From NCBI RefSeq assembly GCF_006757745.1, contig NZ_AP019740.1, forward strand, positions 1,426,001 to 1,490,000: a stretch of 64,000 nt of DNA, in the 5' to 3' direction. Position numbers and translations under genes: made by a program. Position 1 is the first letter of the stretch. Each line of letters opens with the position of its first letter. The DNA comes from Acinetobacter radioresistens DSM 6976 = NBRC 102413 = CIP 103788. Lineage in GTDB: Bacteria; Pseudomonadota; Gammaproteobacteria; Pseudomonadales; Moraxellaceae. Below are positions 1-8,682 of this stretch, one piece after another. The notes beneath the pieces were generated by a model that ran no database searches, was not told the origin of the DNA, and saw only the letters and a program-made list of their open reading frames with translations.

Positions 1-774
<774 letters not shown>

Positions 775-786
775 AGTGAGTCTTAT

Positions 787-818
787 GAAAGCCTTTGACT
801 GTTCAAAGGCTTTCTTTT
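787..818 (+). terminator. Rho-independent terminator of the RND pump operon
   Basis: A perfect 11-bp stem (GAAAGCCTTTG / CAAAGGCTTTC) with a 6-nt loop is followed by TTTT, 12 bp after the pump stop codon. The remaining sequence to 1109 is AT-rich and shows no gene that I can support. Confidence 0.88.
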
Positions 819-1109
819 AAAGGTAATTTTATAGTAGAAAAATTTCAAAAGTGTAAATATATAATAAGTGACTTCAGGAGAAGTAGGTCCAAGCTTTAAC
901 TGCTATTTAGAATAATAATCCTCAGAGAGTAGAACGAATTCACATGAAAAGACTTATATATAAAAAATGCTGAATGGTGAAATAGGGGCTATGTATTAAA
1001 TAAGCCATGAGATTTATTTCTGTATAGCTTAATTAAGTAGCTGAACAGGTACAGCAAGATTCAAGTCTGGGTTTAATCCTGTTTCAGCTACTATATACAC
1101 TTATCCTGT

Positions 1110-4100
1110 TTATTGATCAGCTCTATGGAGACTTAACGAAAGCTCATCCCAACATTGTATTGCTGTTTCCATTGCTTGCATTTTGACAGGGCCAAAACCC
1201 CTTACATCTGCAGGTAATTTAGCGATTTGCTGAGCAACAGATAAATCATAATTTTCAGGTGCAGAAGTAATGGATTTCACAAATGTGATATAACGATCAC
1301 GCCAAGCCTGTTCTTTTTGTCGTTCTTGCTGTAACGCAAAGGGATCAAGGAACGTTTCCCGAAGCCACTGCAGTCGTCCAAGAATCATCATTGGAATGCG
1401 CATCCAATATCCGAAAGCACGTTTGCGTATAGTACCATGAGCCCCCAAAGCTGGAGGTGCTAAATGATAAGTTAAACGCAGACCTTGACCAAACTGCGCT
1501 TCAATAGACTGTTTAAAACTTTTTCCTGTGAGTAAGCGTGCAACTTCGTATTCATCTTTATATGCCATGACTCTATATAGCTGAGTCGCTATTGTTTCAG
1601 CCAGGTCTTCTGGTAAGACTTTGGCAGCCTGTTCCACAAGTGCTCGATACTGGGCTGCATAATCCTGATTCCAGTACTCGACAAGGCGAGAAGAGCGGTC
1701 TTCAACTAATTCGGCCAATGTAGCTGGTTTATTCTTTACTGTTATTGTTGCAATAATGCGTTTTGCTAAGTCAGGATCACTCATCAGATGACAACCGATG
1801 CGGAAAGCTTCAAGATTTTTTTCAGCTGCAGTGGCATTAAGATAGATGGCCTTTTCAATACTTTCACGATTTAACGGGATCTGACCTGATTGCCAAGCCA
1901 TTCCAAGTAGTATCTGATTTGCAAAGATTGCATCACCCAGCACTAGTGTAGCAATACGTGTTACGGGCAAAGATAAGAGTTTTCCTTGTGTAGTGCGATT
2001 ACGCAGCCGATTAATCAAGTCAGTAATGGGAGCATACCAGTCACGAGACTCAAGGAAATCAGATGTAGGGGAACCATCTTCATTGACTATTACCATAGCC
2101 TCGGCCTTTAAGCGAGAAAGTGCTGCATTGCTACCTGCGACAATAGGATCTGCACCGATTAAAAGATTACATTGACCAGCAGGGATCTTGGTAGCAGAGA
2201 TTTGATCATCTTCTGTAGCGAGCTGTACGTAAGAATAAACCGTACCACCTTTCTGAGCCAGTCCAGCCATATCCATAATACGTGCAGCTTTACCCTCCAA
2301 ATGAGCAGCCATTCCAAGTAAAGCGCCTGCGGTAACCACACCTGTACCACCAACACCACCGACCATTATACGTACTGGTTGTTGATCGAGTTCAGGAAGA
2401 ATTGGCTTCTCAGGCCAGCCAGCTTCTATACCTTTGAATATTTCCGGGCGTTTCATATCGCGAGTATGGACTGTCACAAAACTTGGACAGAAACCTTCTA
2501 CACAGGAGAAGTCTTTATTACAGCTACTCTGATTGATTTGTCGTTTCGTTCCTAACGCTGTTTCAACGGGTTCAACAGATAAGCAGTTAGATTTTCTGGA
2601 ACAGTCACCACAGCCTTCGCAAATATCAGTATTGATAAAGACTCGCTCTGCAATATCCGGATAAGCGTTGCGTTTACGGCGGCGGCGTTTTTCACTGGCA
2701 CAAGTTTGAACATAAATTAGCGCCGTAACGCCTGAAATTTCACGTAATTTGCGTTGAACATCATCCAACTCATTTCTGTGGTAAATTTCTACGTGAGGCG
2801 CAATACCTTCTTCTGTATGAATCAGCTCAGGTTCATCTGTAACAATCACTTGTTTTTTGATTCCCTCAGCATCAAGTTGTCGTGTTAACTGCGCCACGCT
2901 GAGATGACCATCGACATGCTGCCCGCCGGTCATTGCTACTGCATCGTTATAGAGAATCTTGTAGGTAATATTGAGTTTTGCAGCAATTGCTTGACGTATT
3001 GCAAGATAACCTGAATGGAAATAAGTTCCATCTCCCAGATTAGCAAAAATATGCTTTTCGTTGGTGAAATGAGAGGCACCAGCCCAACTCACACCTTCAC
3101 CACCCATCTGCGAGAAGGTCTCTGTACCACGATCCAGTGAAACAGCAATAAAATGACAACCAATTCCCCCTAATGCACGGCTACCTTCTGGTAATGCGGT
3201 TGATGAATTATGAGGGCAGCCACTACAGAAGAAAGGTTTGCGTTCTGCAATATCAAGAACACGACGTGATTCCTGTTCTGCTTTTTCTAACAGCTCAACT
3301 CTGTTTTGGATTTGTGTTTTTAAGCTTTCTGGAATCTCCAGTTTCAAGAATCGAGCTGCCAGCATTTTGGCAATAGGTTCAGGCTGAAATTCATAATGAC
3401 CAATCAAAGGCGCTTCATCAATAGATGTACTCCATTCACCCTTTCCATCACAGGCTTTACCGATGACACGAGGGCGCTTGGCATCTGAAAGTGCATATAG
3501 CTCGTCTTTAATCTGTGCTTCCAGGATAGGGCGTTTTTCTTCTACAACGATAAGTTCCTCTAAACCTTCGGCAAATTCACGAAGACCTTGAGGTTCCAGG
3601 GGCCAAATCAGCGCAACTTGGTATACTCTCAGTCCGAGCTGTTGGGCTGTCTGACCTTCAATTCCTAGAATACGTAACGCTTCAATTGTATCTAAATAAC
3701 CTTTACCACTTGCTACAATACCAATACGTGCATCAGGACAATGCCATGTCACCTGATTCAGTTCATTTTCACGCGCATAAGCCAACACAGCGGGTAAGCG
3801 ATATTTATAAAGACGTTCTTCTTGCTGAATGCCGTGATCTGGCCAACGAATATTTACGCCATCTTCAGGCATTTGAATATTTTTGGGTAATACAGGAATG
3901 ACCCGATCTAAATTAACATGAACAGAAGCAGAGGTTTCGACGATTTCACTGACTAATTTCATCGAAGTCCATACACCTGCAAAGCGTGACATTGCTACCG
4001 CATGAGCACCTAAATCAAGAATATGTTGTATTGAAGTAGGATAAAAAATTGGAATGCCACAACCAATCATGACATGTTCTGACTGGTGTGGAATACTAGA

Positions 4101-4589
4101 AGATTTACAAGAGTGATCATCTCCAAAGAAGGCAACCACGCCACCTTGCTTTGATGTTCCTGCAAGATTGGCATGACGGAGTACATCTCCAGAACGATCT
4201 ACACCAGGGCCTTTGCCATACCACCAGGCGGTTACCCCGTCATATTTACCTTGACCTGCGAGATTGGCTTGTTGCGTACCCCAAATTGCAGTAGCAGCTA
4301 GATCTTCATTTACACCAGGCTGAAAAACAACATGATGGTCTTTAAGTATATTTTCAGCCTGCCAGAGAAAATTGTCATAATTCCCTAAAGGGGAACCACG
4401 ATAACCAGATATAAAACCAGCAGTATGATAACCGTTTAAAGTATCCCGCCGTATTTGCGCGAGTGGTAAACGCACCAATGCCTGGATACCTGTCATGTAA
4501 GCAGTACCGTTATCACTTAGATATTTGTCTTCAAGTGATACGTCCTTAGTTAAAATCTTATTTGGAGTAAATTTTGTAGATATATTCAT
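1110..4589 (-). CDS. Indolepyruvate ferredoxin oxidoreductase family protein (fused alpha-gamma type)
   Basis: A 1159-residue single-chain 2-oxoacid:ferredoxin oxidoreductase of the aerobic fused type. Such enzymes decarboxylate an aryl- or branched-chain 2-oxoacid to the acyl-CoA with thiamine diphosphate and iron-sulfur clusters. In order: a pyruvate-oxidoreductase-like N domain; a TPP-binding region around residues 490-560 (MGGEGVSWAG, NLGDGTYFHSG); a cysteine cluster near 655-670 (CEGCGDCSRKSNC); a gamma domain starting near 745 (GGVGGTGVVTAG); and a long C-terminal domain. Length is usual for the family. It is transcribed divergently from a LysR regulator 201 bp away, which probably controls it. 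An arylpyruvate substrate would yield phenylacetyl-CoA-type products suited to the paa genes in this window, but that link is inference. Confidence 0.9.
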   Translation of the reverse strand: MNISTKFTPNKILTKDVSLEDKYLSDNGTAYMTGIQALVRLPLAQIRRDTLNGYHTAGFISGYRGSPLGNYDNFLWQAENILKDHHVVFQPGVNEDLAATAIWGTQQANLAGQGKYDGVTAWWYGKGPGVDRSGDVLRHANLAGTSKQGGVVAFFGDDHSCKSSSIPHQSEHVMIGCGIPIFYPTSIQHILDLGAHAVAMSRFAGVWTSMKLVSEIVETSASVHVNLDRVIPVLPKNIQMPEDGVNIRWPDHGIQQEERLYKYRLPAVLAYARENELNQVTWHCPDARIGIVASGKGYLDTIEALRILGIEGQTAQQLGLRVYQVALIWPLEPQGLREFAEGLEELIVVEEKRPILEAQIKDELYALSDAKRPRVIGKACDGKGEWSTSIDEAPLIGHYEFQPEPIAKMLAARFLKLEIPESLKTQIQNRVELLEKAEQESRRVLDIAERKPFFCSGCPHNSSTALPEGSRALGGIGCHFIAVSLDRGTETFSQMGGEGVSWAGASHFTNEKHIFANLGDGTYFHSGYLAIRQAIAAKLNITYKILYNDAVAMTGGQHVDGHLSVAQLTRQLDAEGIKKQVIVTDEPELIHTEEGIAPHVEIYHRNELDDVQRKLREISGVTALIYVQTCASEKRRRRKRNAYPDIAERVFINTDICEGCGDCSRKSNCLSVEPVETALGTKRQINQSSCNKDFSCVEGFCPSFVTVHTRDMKRPEIFKGIEAGWPEKPILPELDQQPVRIMVGGVGGTGVVTAGALLGMAAHLEGKAARIMDMAGLAQKGGTVYSYVQLATEDDQISATKIPAGQCNLLIGADPIVAGSNAALSRLKAEAMVIVNEDGSPTSDFLESRDWYAPITDLINRLRNRTTQGKLLSLPVTRIATLVLGDAIFANQILLGMAWQSGQIPLNRESIEKAIYLNATAAEKNLEAFRIGCHLMSDPDLAKRIIATITVKNKPATLAELVEDRSSRLVEYWNQDYAAQYRALVEQAAKVLPEDLAETIATQLYRVMAYKDEYEVARLLTGKSFKQSIEAQFGQGLRLTYHLAPPALGAHGTIRKRAFGYWMRIPMMILGRLQWLRETFLDPFALQQERQKEQAWRDRYITFVKSITSAPENYDLSVAQQIAKLPADVRGFGPVKMQAMETAIQCWDELSLSLHRADQ

Positions 4590-4790
4590 TTATGTCTCCT
4601 TAGAATCTTGTAGTTCAAGCTACTTTATGTTCAACATCCGGTTGAATATTTGGAGTAAATGACATACTTAAAAAAGGATTGATCAGTTTAATTAAAAATA
4701 ATGGAACTGATTAATGTATGTACATTAATGTCATTGTGGTTGATCCATACTGGTGCAACAATGCGTAATTAAGAAAAAGATATTTACGTT
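4590..4790. promoter_or_regulatory. Divergent promoter region between oxidoreductase and LysR gene
   Basis: This 201-bp AT-rich intergenic region must hold the promoters for both divergent genes and probably the LysR operator (T-N11-A type). I could not pick a single convincing operator by eye. Ribosome-binding AGGAGA lies just before the oxidoreductase ATG. Confidence 0.5.
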
Positions 4791-5729
4791 ATGCGCAAAA
4801 ATCTTGATGGTGGATTGCTACATGCAATGCATGCTTTTCTAAAAGTCATTGATAGTGGGAGTTTTACGGCTGCTGCAGAGCAGATGGAGCTTACAACAGC
4901 GCAAGTGTCCCGACTTATTAGCGAGTTAGAAGGGCGTTTAGGCACAAAATTACTACAGAGATCTACGAGGCAGCACGCATTAACCGATATTGGTGCAAGT
5001 TATGCAGAGCAGTGCCGGCAAGTACTTGCGATGGTAGAAGAAGCTGAAACTCAGGCAATGGGAATGGCAACCGAACCGCAGGGGAGGTTACGTGTTTTGA
5101 GCATGGGAAGCTTCGGACATCATTATGTATCACCAGTAATGGCGGAGTTCTGTCAAAACCATCCAAAGCTTACGGTTGAGTACCGTACTTCACAGAATGT
5201 GCCAGACCTGTTAGGTAAAGGAATTGATGTAAGTTTATATCTTACGGAATCATTGACTGACTCAAGATTTGTTGCTCGTCAAATTGGGACAATATTTTCA
5301 TTACTTTGTGCATCACCAGCCTATTTAAAAAAATACGGTGAACCAGAATCATTAGATGACCTGCAAAAGCATGCCTGCTTAAGATTGGTGAACCCATCTA
5401 TTACACCACAATGGCATCTCATCAGTAAAAATAGTTGTTCGTACCAAGTCGATATTACAGGACCATTAATTGCAGACACACCAGAATTATTACTGGATAT
5501 GGTACAGCAAGACATGGGTATTGCTTTGCTTCCAACTTTTACTGTTATCGAAGCTGTACGTACTGGACGATTATGTCGCGTTTTAGCAGACTGGAGATCA
5601 CCTGATATTGGTGTTTATACCTTATTACCATCACGTCATTTTATTGATGCTAAAACAAGAGCATGGTTAAGGTGGGTCGATCAGCATATTTCGCCTAAGA
5701 TTCAGAATGATACAGAATATTTTTTATAA
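4791..5729 (+). CDS. LysR family transcriptional regulator
   Basis: 312 residues with the standard LysR layout: an N-terminal winged helix-turn-helix (about residues 10-65; SFTAAAEQMELTTAQVSRLISELE) and a periplasmic-binding-protein-like effector domain to the end. It is the last chromosomal gene before dif and the phage array, and it diverges from the oxidoreductase gene, its likely target. The effector is probably the oxidoreductase substrate or product (inference). Confidence 0.9.
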   Translation: MRKNLDGGLLHAMHAFLKVIDSGSFTAAAEQMELTTAQVSRLISELEGRLGTKLLQRSTRQHALTDIGASYAEQCRQVLAMVEEAETQAMGMATEPQGRLRVLSMGSFGHHYVSPVMAEFCQNHPKLTVEYRTSQNVPDLLGKGIDVSLYLTESLTDSRFVARQIGTIFSLLCASPAYLKKYGEPESLDDLQKHACLRLVNPSITPQWHLISKNSCSYQVDITGPLIADTPELLLDMVQQDMGIALLPTFTVIEAVRTGRLCRVLADWRSPDIGVYTLLPSRHFIDAKTRAWLRWVDQHISPKIQNDTEYFL

Positions 5730-5974
5730 CTCTGATTCACTGTCAAAATTATTAAGATATAAAATCAGAAGGGTTCTGTGATAAACAATTTATAAAACAG
5801 TCAGCTATCTTTATAAATGTACGAAATACTATGGACCATGCTATAACATTTGCGAAATTTCGTATTAGGTAATTATGCATTAGGATACTTATCAATGTGA
5901 ATTAGATGCAGGTATTCACGTTGCTGAGCTATAGCAACAAACAGTGTTGTGCAGGCTACAGTCTCAGATATCCT

Positions 5975-6002
5975 ATTTAACATAATATACATTATGCGAA
6001 AT
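5975..6002 (-). other. dif: Chromosomal dif site, left boundary of the prophage array
   Basis: Read on the minus strand this is XerC arm ATTTCGCATAA, 6-bp centre TGTATA, XerD arm TTATGTTAAAT. This agrees at every position with the gammaproteobacterial dif consensus as I remember it. XerC/XerD act here with FtsK to resolve chromosome dimers, so the window spans the replication terminus. Joining the flank left of 5975 to that right of 15712 recreates one intact dif, which shows the array entered at this site. The arm and centre order is that of an active site. Confidence 0.92.
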
Positions 6003-6028
6003 TGGGCATTTCTGCCCAGATTCCTATA

Positions 6029-6337
6029 CTAAGCTACTGATTTAACTGGATTTGGTAGCTCTACGTGTTTAACAACATACTTAGTTGTTTTGCCTGAAGT
6101 AACCATTTCAAATGTAATATCTGCTTCCAGTGGAAACTTGTGCTGACGTAATAACGTCAAATTTGTACGGTCTTGCCAGTTAAAAGTCTCACAGGCATTA
6201 CCAACAGAATTACCTTGAGACTGATCCAATGGAATCAGGCAGTACAAAGCTACATGATCATAATGACGACCATCATCTGTTTTAAAATCAACAGCTTTAG
6301 CACCAAGGATGGTTACTTTGTTTTTAAATTGCATCAT
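6029..6337 (-). CDS. Phage single-stranded DNA-binding protein (RstB/gene V position), copy 1
   Basis: 102 residues, encoded 2 bp downstream of the replication initiator and co-transcribed with it. Size, position and a beta-rich sequence (MQFKNKVTILGAKAVDFK, ending VKHVELPNPVKS) fit the ssDNA-binding proteins of Neisseria/Vibrio-type inoviruses, which coat the plus strand before export. The function is assigned from context more than from a motif. It ends 27 bp before dif. An identical copy lies at 13059-13367. Confidence 0.7.
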   Translation of the reverse strand: MMQFKNKVTILGAKAVDFKTDDGRHYDHVALYCLIPLDQSQGNSVGNACETFNWQDRTNLTLLRQHKFPLEADITFEMVTSGKTTKYVVKHVELPNPVKSVA

Positions 6338-6339
6338 TG

Positions 6340-7482
6340 CTACATTCTCCGAGCAGTTATAAGCACATGATCCAGACGCTTTGGATACGCAAGCGGATCA
6401 GAGCAAGAAATTAAATTGATGAGTTCTTCAGGTTCGAAGACTTCTTTAAAGATATTGATGTACTTACCGTACTGGTGCTTCAAATTCTTGATAGCGGTAT
6501 CAAAGTTAATCTGTGCGGTCTTCTGGATTGTCTCAATTCGGGCTGGCTGCATATCTTCAGCAAGAAACTTAAAGCATGGATAAGCAGCGATAAAATATTC
6601 ACTGGGTGCAAGTAACATATCGAATGGCAGTACACGATCTACAGACTTAAATTCAACCTCAGCACGTTGCCAGTTATCATTCGGATCACCTTCAGCACGA
6701 CCCTTTTCATATAAACGTAATAACTTGCCTGATTCACGGCTGCCGATAGTTAGCGTACGACCACGACCATTAGGACGCTTCCAGTTACCTTTATGTTCTA
6801 TATTTGGAGCACGATTACCACAGCTAAAGCCACCTAGCCCATCCTGCATATTTCCCCAATCAACGTTGATCTGTTTACCTTCAAAGTCATCATGAGCAAT
6901 ATCTACACGCGTCAATTTAGGTCGCTTCGCAAGTGATACAAGAAAGTGATAAAGCCTTAATTCCCAACCTGATTTAGCAAAGTTACAACCTCTACCATTG
7001 ATCATGATTAGAACAGTATTTCTCTGGCCACCAATACAGATAAAACCGAAGTCTTCACCTAGCACATAGCTTTCATCATAGAAATTTAGGCCCTTATGAC
7101 GACACGAACTGGTTGTAAATCCAAATATGTGCTCGAGGTGAATATCAAGAGCATCAACAGCAGCAGTAAAACGATGAGATTCTGTAATGAACTCATCTTC
7201 CTGCCAGAACTTATCCCCCATTGTTTCTATGCCAATGGTGAAGTTAACCCAATCAATAACAGCAATTTCATTGTCAGCAGGCATGCGGAATTCAACATGC
7301 TTTACACCATCATTAGTCATAAGCATGTGAGTTGATGGAATTGTATATAGTTCATGCCGCTGAAACGGGAGATCGGCATCTTGAGGCTGCGTATCAGAAA
7401 CCGTTACCCCCATCTTATTAATGGGGGTTTTTAATCCCCCCCGTAATGCAGTGGGGTTTGGTTGTTTTTTATACTGACCCAT
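6340..7482 (-). CDS. Inovirus replication initiation protein (Rep_trans / RstA-like), copy 1
   Basis: 380 residues. It resembles the Rep_trans family (gene II / RstA-type initiators), which nick the replicative form to start rolling-circle replication. Diagnostic stretches are TRVDIAHDDFEG near residue 190 and GRTLTIGSRESGKLLRLYEKG near 240-262, followed by the RAEVEFK strand. I chose the ATG at 7482, which overlaps the stop of the upstream 86-codon frame (TAATG) and has a GGGG-type ribosome site; a TTG two codons earlier is possible. A 7-base G run and competing hairpins lie in the first 30 codons. Identical copy at 13370-14512. Confidence 0.9.
   Translation of the reverse strand: MGQYKKQPNPTALRGGLKTPINKMGVTVSDTQPQDADLPFQRHELYTIPSTHMLMTNDGVKHVEFRMPADNEIAVIDWVNFTIGIETMGDKFWQEDEFITESHRFTAAVDALDIHLEHIFGFTTSSCRHKGLNFYDESYVLGEDFGFICIGGQRNTVLIMINGRGCNFAKSGWELRLYHFLVSLAKRPKLTRVDIAHDDFEGKQINVDWGNMQDGLGGFSCGNRAPNIEHKGNWKRPNGRGRTLTIGSRESGKLLRLYEKGRAEGDPNDNWQRAEVEFKSVDRVLPFDMLLAPSEYFIAAYPCFKFLAEDMQPARIETIQKTAQINFDTAIKNLKHQYGKYINIFKEVFEPEELINLISCSDPLAYPKRLDHVLITARRM
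7408..7442 (-). repeat. Competing GC hairpins and G7 run in the 5' part of rep (copy 1)
   Basis: On the coding strand the order is a G7 run, ATTAAAAA, C5, ATTAATAAGAT, G5. The single C5 block can pair with either G run, giving two mutually exclusive stems. The run sits in codons about 14-25 of rep. This could influence translation or be slippage-prone; the role is unknown. The same sequence is in copy 2 (14438-14472). Confidence 0.6.
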
Positions 7483-7742
7483 TAGCAAATCCCCATTTCT
7501 CTAAAGTTGTTATTCTCAGCACGAATTGAATCGCAGTACTCAGCGACTGAAGCTGACTTATAGCCCCACTCCACCATGCACATTTCAAGATGATGCAGAA
7601 CAGCTTCTGATTCATAAGCAGGATTCCCTGAAATAATCATTTGTACTGCCCTATCGAAAACTATCTTAGAGACGACTTCAAAAGCCTGTTCTTTATCCAC
7701 TGTAACACCGTTACACGTTACATAATGGATGAACAGTAACAC
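7482..7742 (-). CDS. Small phage protein upstream of rep, copy 1 (unknown function)
   Basis: Up to 86 codons, directly upstream of and coupled to rep. The first 14 codons run through the operator repeats at 7702-7755. A GTG at about codon 15 (VDKEQAFEVVSKIVFDRA) is therefore an attractive alternative start, giving about 72 residues. The product is soluble and mostly helical, with no motif that I recognise. Its position as first gene of the replication operon suggests a role in replication control. Identical copy at 14512-14772. Confidence 0.6.
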   Translation of the reverse strand: MLLFIHYVTCNGVTVDKEQAFEVVSKIVFDRAVQMIISGNPAYESEAVLHHLEMCMVEWGYKSASVAEYCDSIRAENNNFREMGIC

Positions 7743-7785
7743 GTTACACCGTTACAAAGCAACACGTAATACAATACACTGTTAC
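7702..7785. promoter_or_regulatory. Operator cluster of GTTAC repeats between the divergent phage promoters, copy 1
   Basis: Six GTAAC/GTTAC half-sites lie here. Two palindromes stand out: GTAAC-acc-GTTAC (7702-7714) and GTAAC-ac-GTTAC (7736-7747). Further half-sites are at 7717, 7751 and 7781. They lie between the leftward replication operon and the rightward repressor-like gene. This is where CTX-phi RstR binds its operators, so they are the likely binding sites of the protein at 7801-8007. Copy 2 is at 14732-14815. Confidence 0.72.
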
Positions 7786-7800
7786 AAATTTAAGGAATTT

Positions 7801-8007
7801 ATGATGACTGAAGAATCGAAGGTATACCGCGTTAATCCAATATTTCTAAAACGGATTAAAAAAATATGGTTAGAAACAACAATTGAAACTAAAAAGAAAG
7901 TAGAAGAATCTGATGTAGTAAATGCGGTTCTATATAAATTCTTAGATCAAATCAGCGTATCTGATGTAAAAGAATACAGAAGAGAGATCAAAGGGAAAGA
8001 TGACTAA
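7801..8007 (+). CDS. Ribbon-helix-helix-like phage repressor candidate, copy 1
   Basis: 68 residues from ATG at 7801, preceded by AAGGA. The N-terminus can be read as a short beta strand (KVYRVNPIF) followed by two helices, the second with VVNAVLYKFLDQI. This is the ribbon-helix-helix (CopG/Arc-like) pattern. The gene diverges from the replication operon across a cluster of palindromic operators, the position of rstR in CTX-phi. I infer a lysogeny and superinfection-immunity repressor. RstR itself has a different fold class, so this is an analogy by position, not homology. Copy 2 at 14831-15037. Confidence 0.62.
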   Translation: MMTEESKVYRVNPIFLKRIKKIWLETTIETKKKVEESDVVNAVLYKFLDQISVSDVKEYRREIKGKDD

Positions 8008-8040
8008 AATAACTACATTTAGTCTAGATTAGGAAAAAAG

Positions 8041-8484
8041 ATGGGCTTAGCATTATTCTGCTTAATATTTGGTTTTACTGTGGGTTACCTATGGAGAGAT
8101 TCACAGTCAGAAAAAATTAAAAAAGAAAAAACAAAGGTAAAAAATAGAAATATTTATTTAAGCTACAACGAAAGACAACGAGCAAAAATATATCATCAGA
8201 ATGATGCTGAAAGAATAAGAGAACTAAACTTACTCTCTACAAATGAAAGTAAATTCATGAGGTTATTACAATACCAATTCACAGAACATAAAATTATTAT
8301 TAAAGATAAGAGATTTTATATTGCAGACCAAGATTACTATCCTATTGCTATATTTGAATATCGAGATGGCACAAAAGAATTAAAAGTTAAAGATAATGAA
8401 GATGGTATTCCTGTTTTCCTATACAAAGCTATTCTCTCAAGTGAATCAATTTTAGAAGATAAATTATCGCTTAATATAGGGTAA
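8041..8484 (+). CDS. Membrane-anchored phage accessory protein, copy 1 (unknown function)
   Basis: 147 residues with a good ribosome site (AGGAAAAAAG before ATG). Residues 1-17 form one N-terminal membrane helix followed by positive charge, so the rest is probably cytoplasmic. A Lys-rich linker leads to a small domain (about 65-130; LLSTNESKFMRLLQYQFTEH, then ADQDYYPIAIFEYRDG). In outline this recalls the E-x(n)-LL ... pv-x-iE pattern of the DUF2726 restriction-endonuclease-like family, but key residues are not clear, so I do not assign it. It sits downstream of the repressor candidate and next to the attP hairpin, a typical cargo or immunity position. Copy 2 at 15071-15514. Confidence 0.6.
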   Translation: MGLALFCLIFGFTVGYLWRDSQSEKIKKEKTKVKNRNIYLSYNERQRAKIYHQNDAERIRELNLLSTNESKFMRLLQYQFTEHKIIIKDKRFYIADQDYYPIAIFEYRDGTKELKVKDNEDGIPVFLYKAILSSESILEDKLSLNIG

Positions 8485-8530
8485 AACAAGTTTAATAGCA
8501 GTGTGCCCTATCTTCGACTGCTGCAAAGTT

Positions 8531-8582
8531 CGTCGGTCGGTCGGTCGGCAAGCTCCTCCTCCTCCTCACTCAGCGCAGTCGC
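8531..8582. repeat. GC-rich microsatellite block beside attP, copy 1
   Basis: Four tandem TCGG units (8533-8548) and five tandem CTC units (8553-8567) end in a short GC-rich stretch. The composition differs sharply from the AT-rich surroundings. In inoviruses the non-coding region next to attP carries the plus-strand origin and packaging signal, so this is a candidate for one of them (inference). Copy 2 at 15561-15612. Confidence 0.55.
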
Positions 8583-8584
8583 GG

Positions 8585-8682
8585 ATGTCGCATAATGCAG
8601 ATTAATGTTAAATGACGCCGATTTGCAGAGAAATGATTGCAAATCAGCTATGTAACATAATCTGGACTACATTATGCGAAAT
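8585..8682. other. attP: Folded attP: two inverted dif-like sites forming a ssDNA hairpin (copy 1, A/B junction)
   Basis: Site 1 (8585-8613) has XerC arm ATGTCGCATAA, a 7-nt centre and XerD arm TAATGTTAAAT. Site 2 (8650-8682), in reverse orientation, has XerD arm ATGTAACATAA, an 11-nt centre and XerC arm TTATGCGAAAT. Between them GATTTGCA (8620) and TGCAAATC (8638) close a loop. In single-stranded DNA the whole segment pairs: CGCATAATG with its complement, CAGATT with its complement beside a TAGTC-type bulge, then the XerD arms. This is the forked-hairpin design of CTX-phi attP. Copy 2 at 15615-15712 forms attR. Confidence 0.82.

Larger units (their letters stand above)
5976..8682. repeat. 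Direct repeat, module A copy 1
   Basis: A 2707-bp direct repeat, offset 7030 bp from copy 2 (13006-15712). I saw no nucleotide differences, and all encoded proteins are identical. The match begins within the XerD arm of dif and ends exactly at the last base of the XerC arm of the hybrid Xer site. Identity up to site boundaries indicates recent site-specific duplication rather than old divergence. Confidence 0.95.

Noticed and set aside
8041..8484. Confident call as a DUF2726 nuclease
   Set aside because: Only the general pattern fits; the acidic catalytic motif is not clear by eye.
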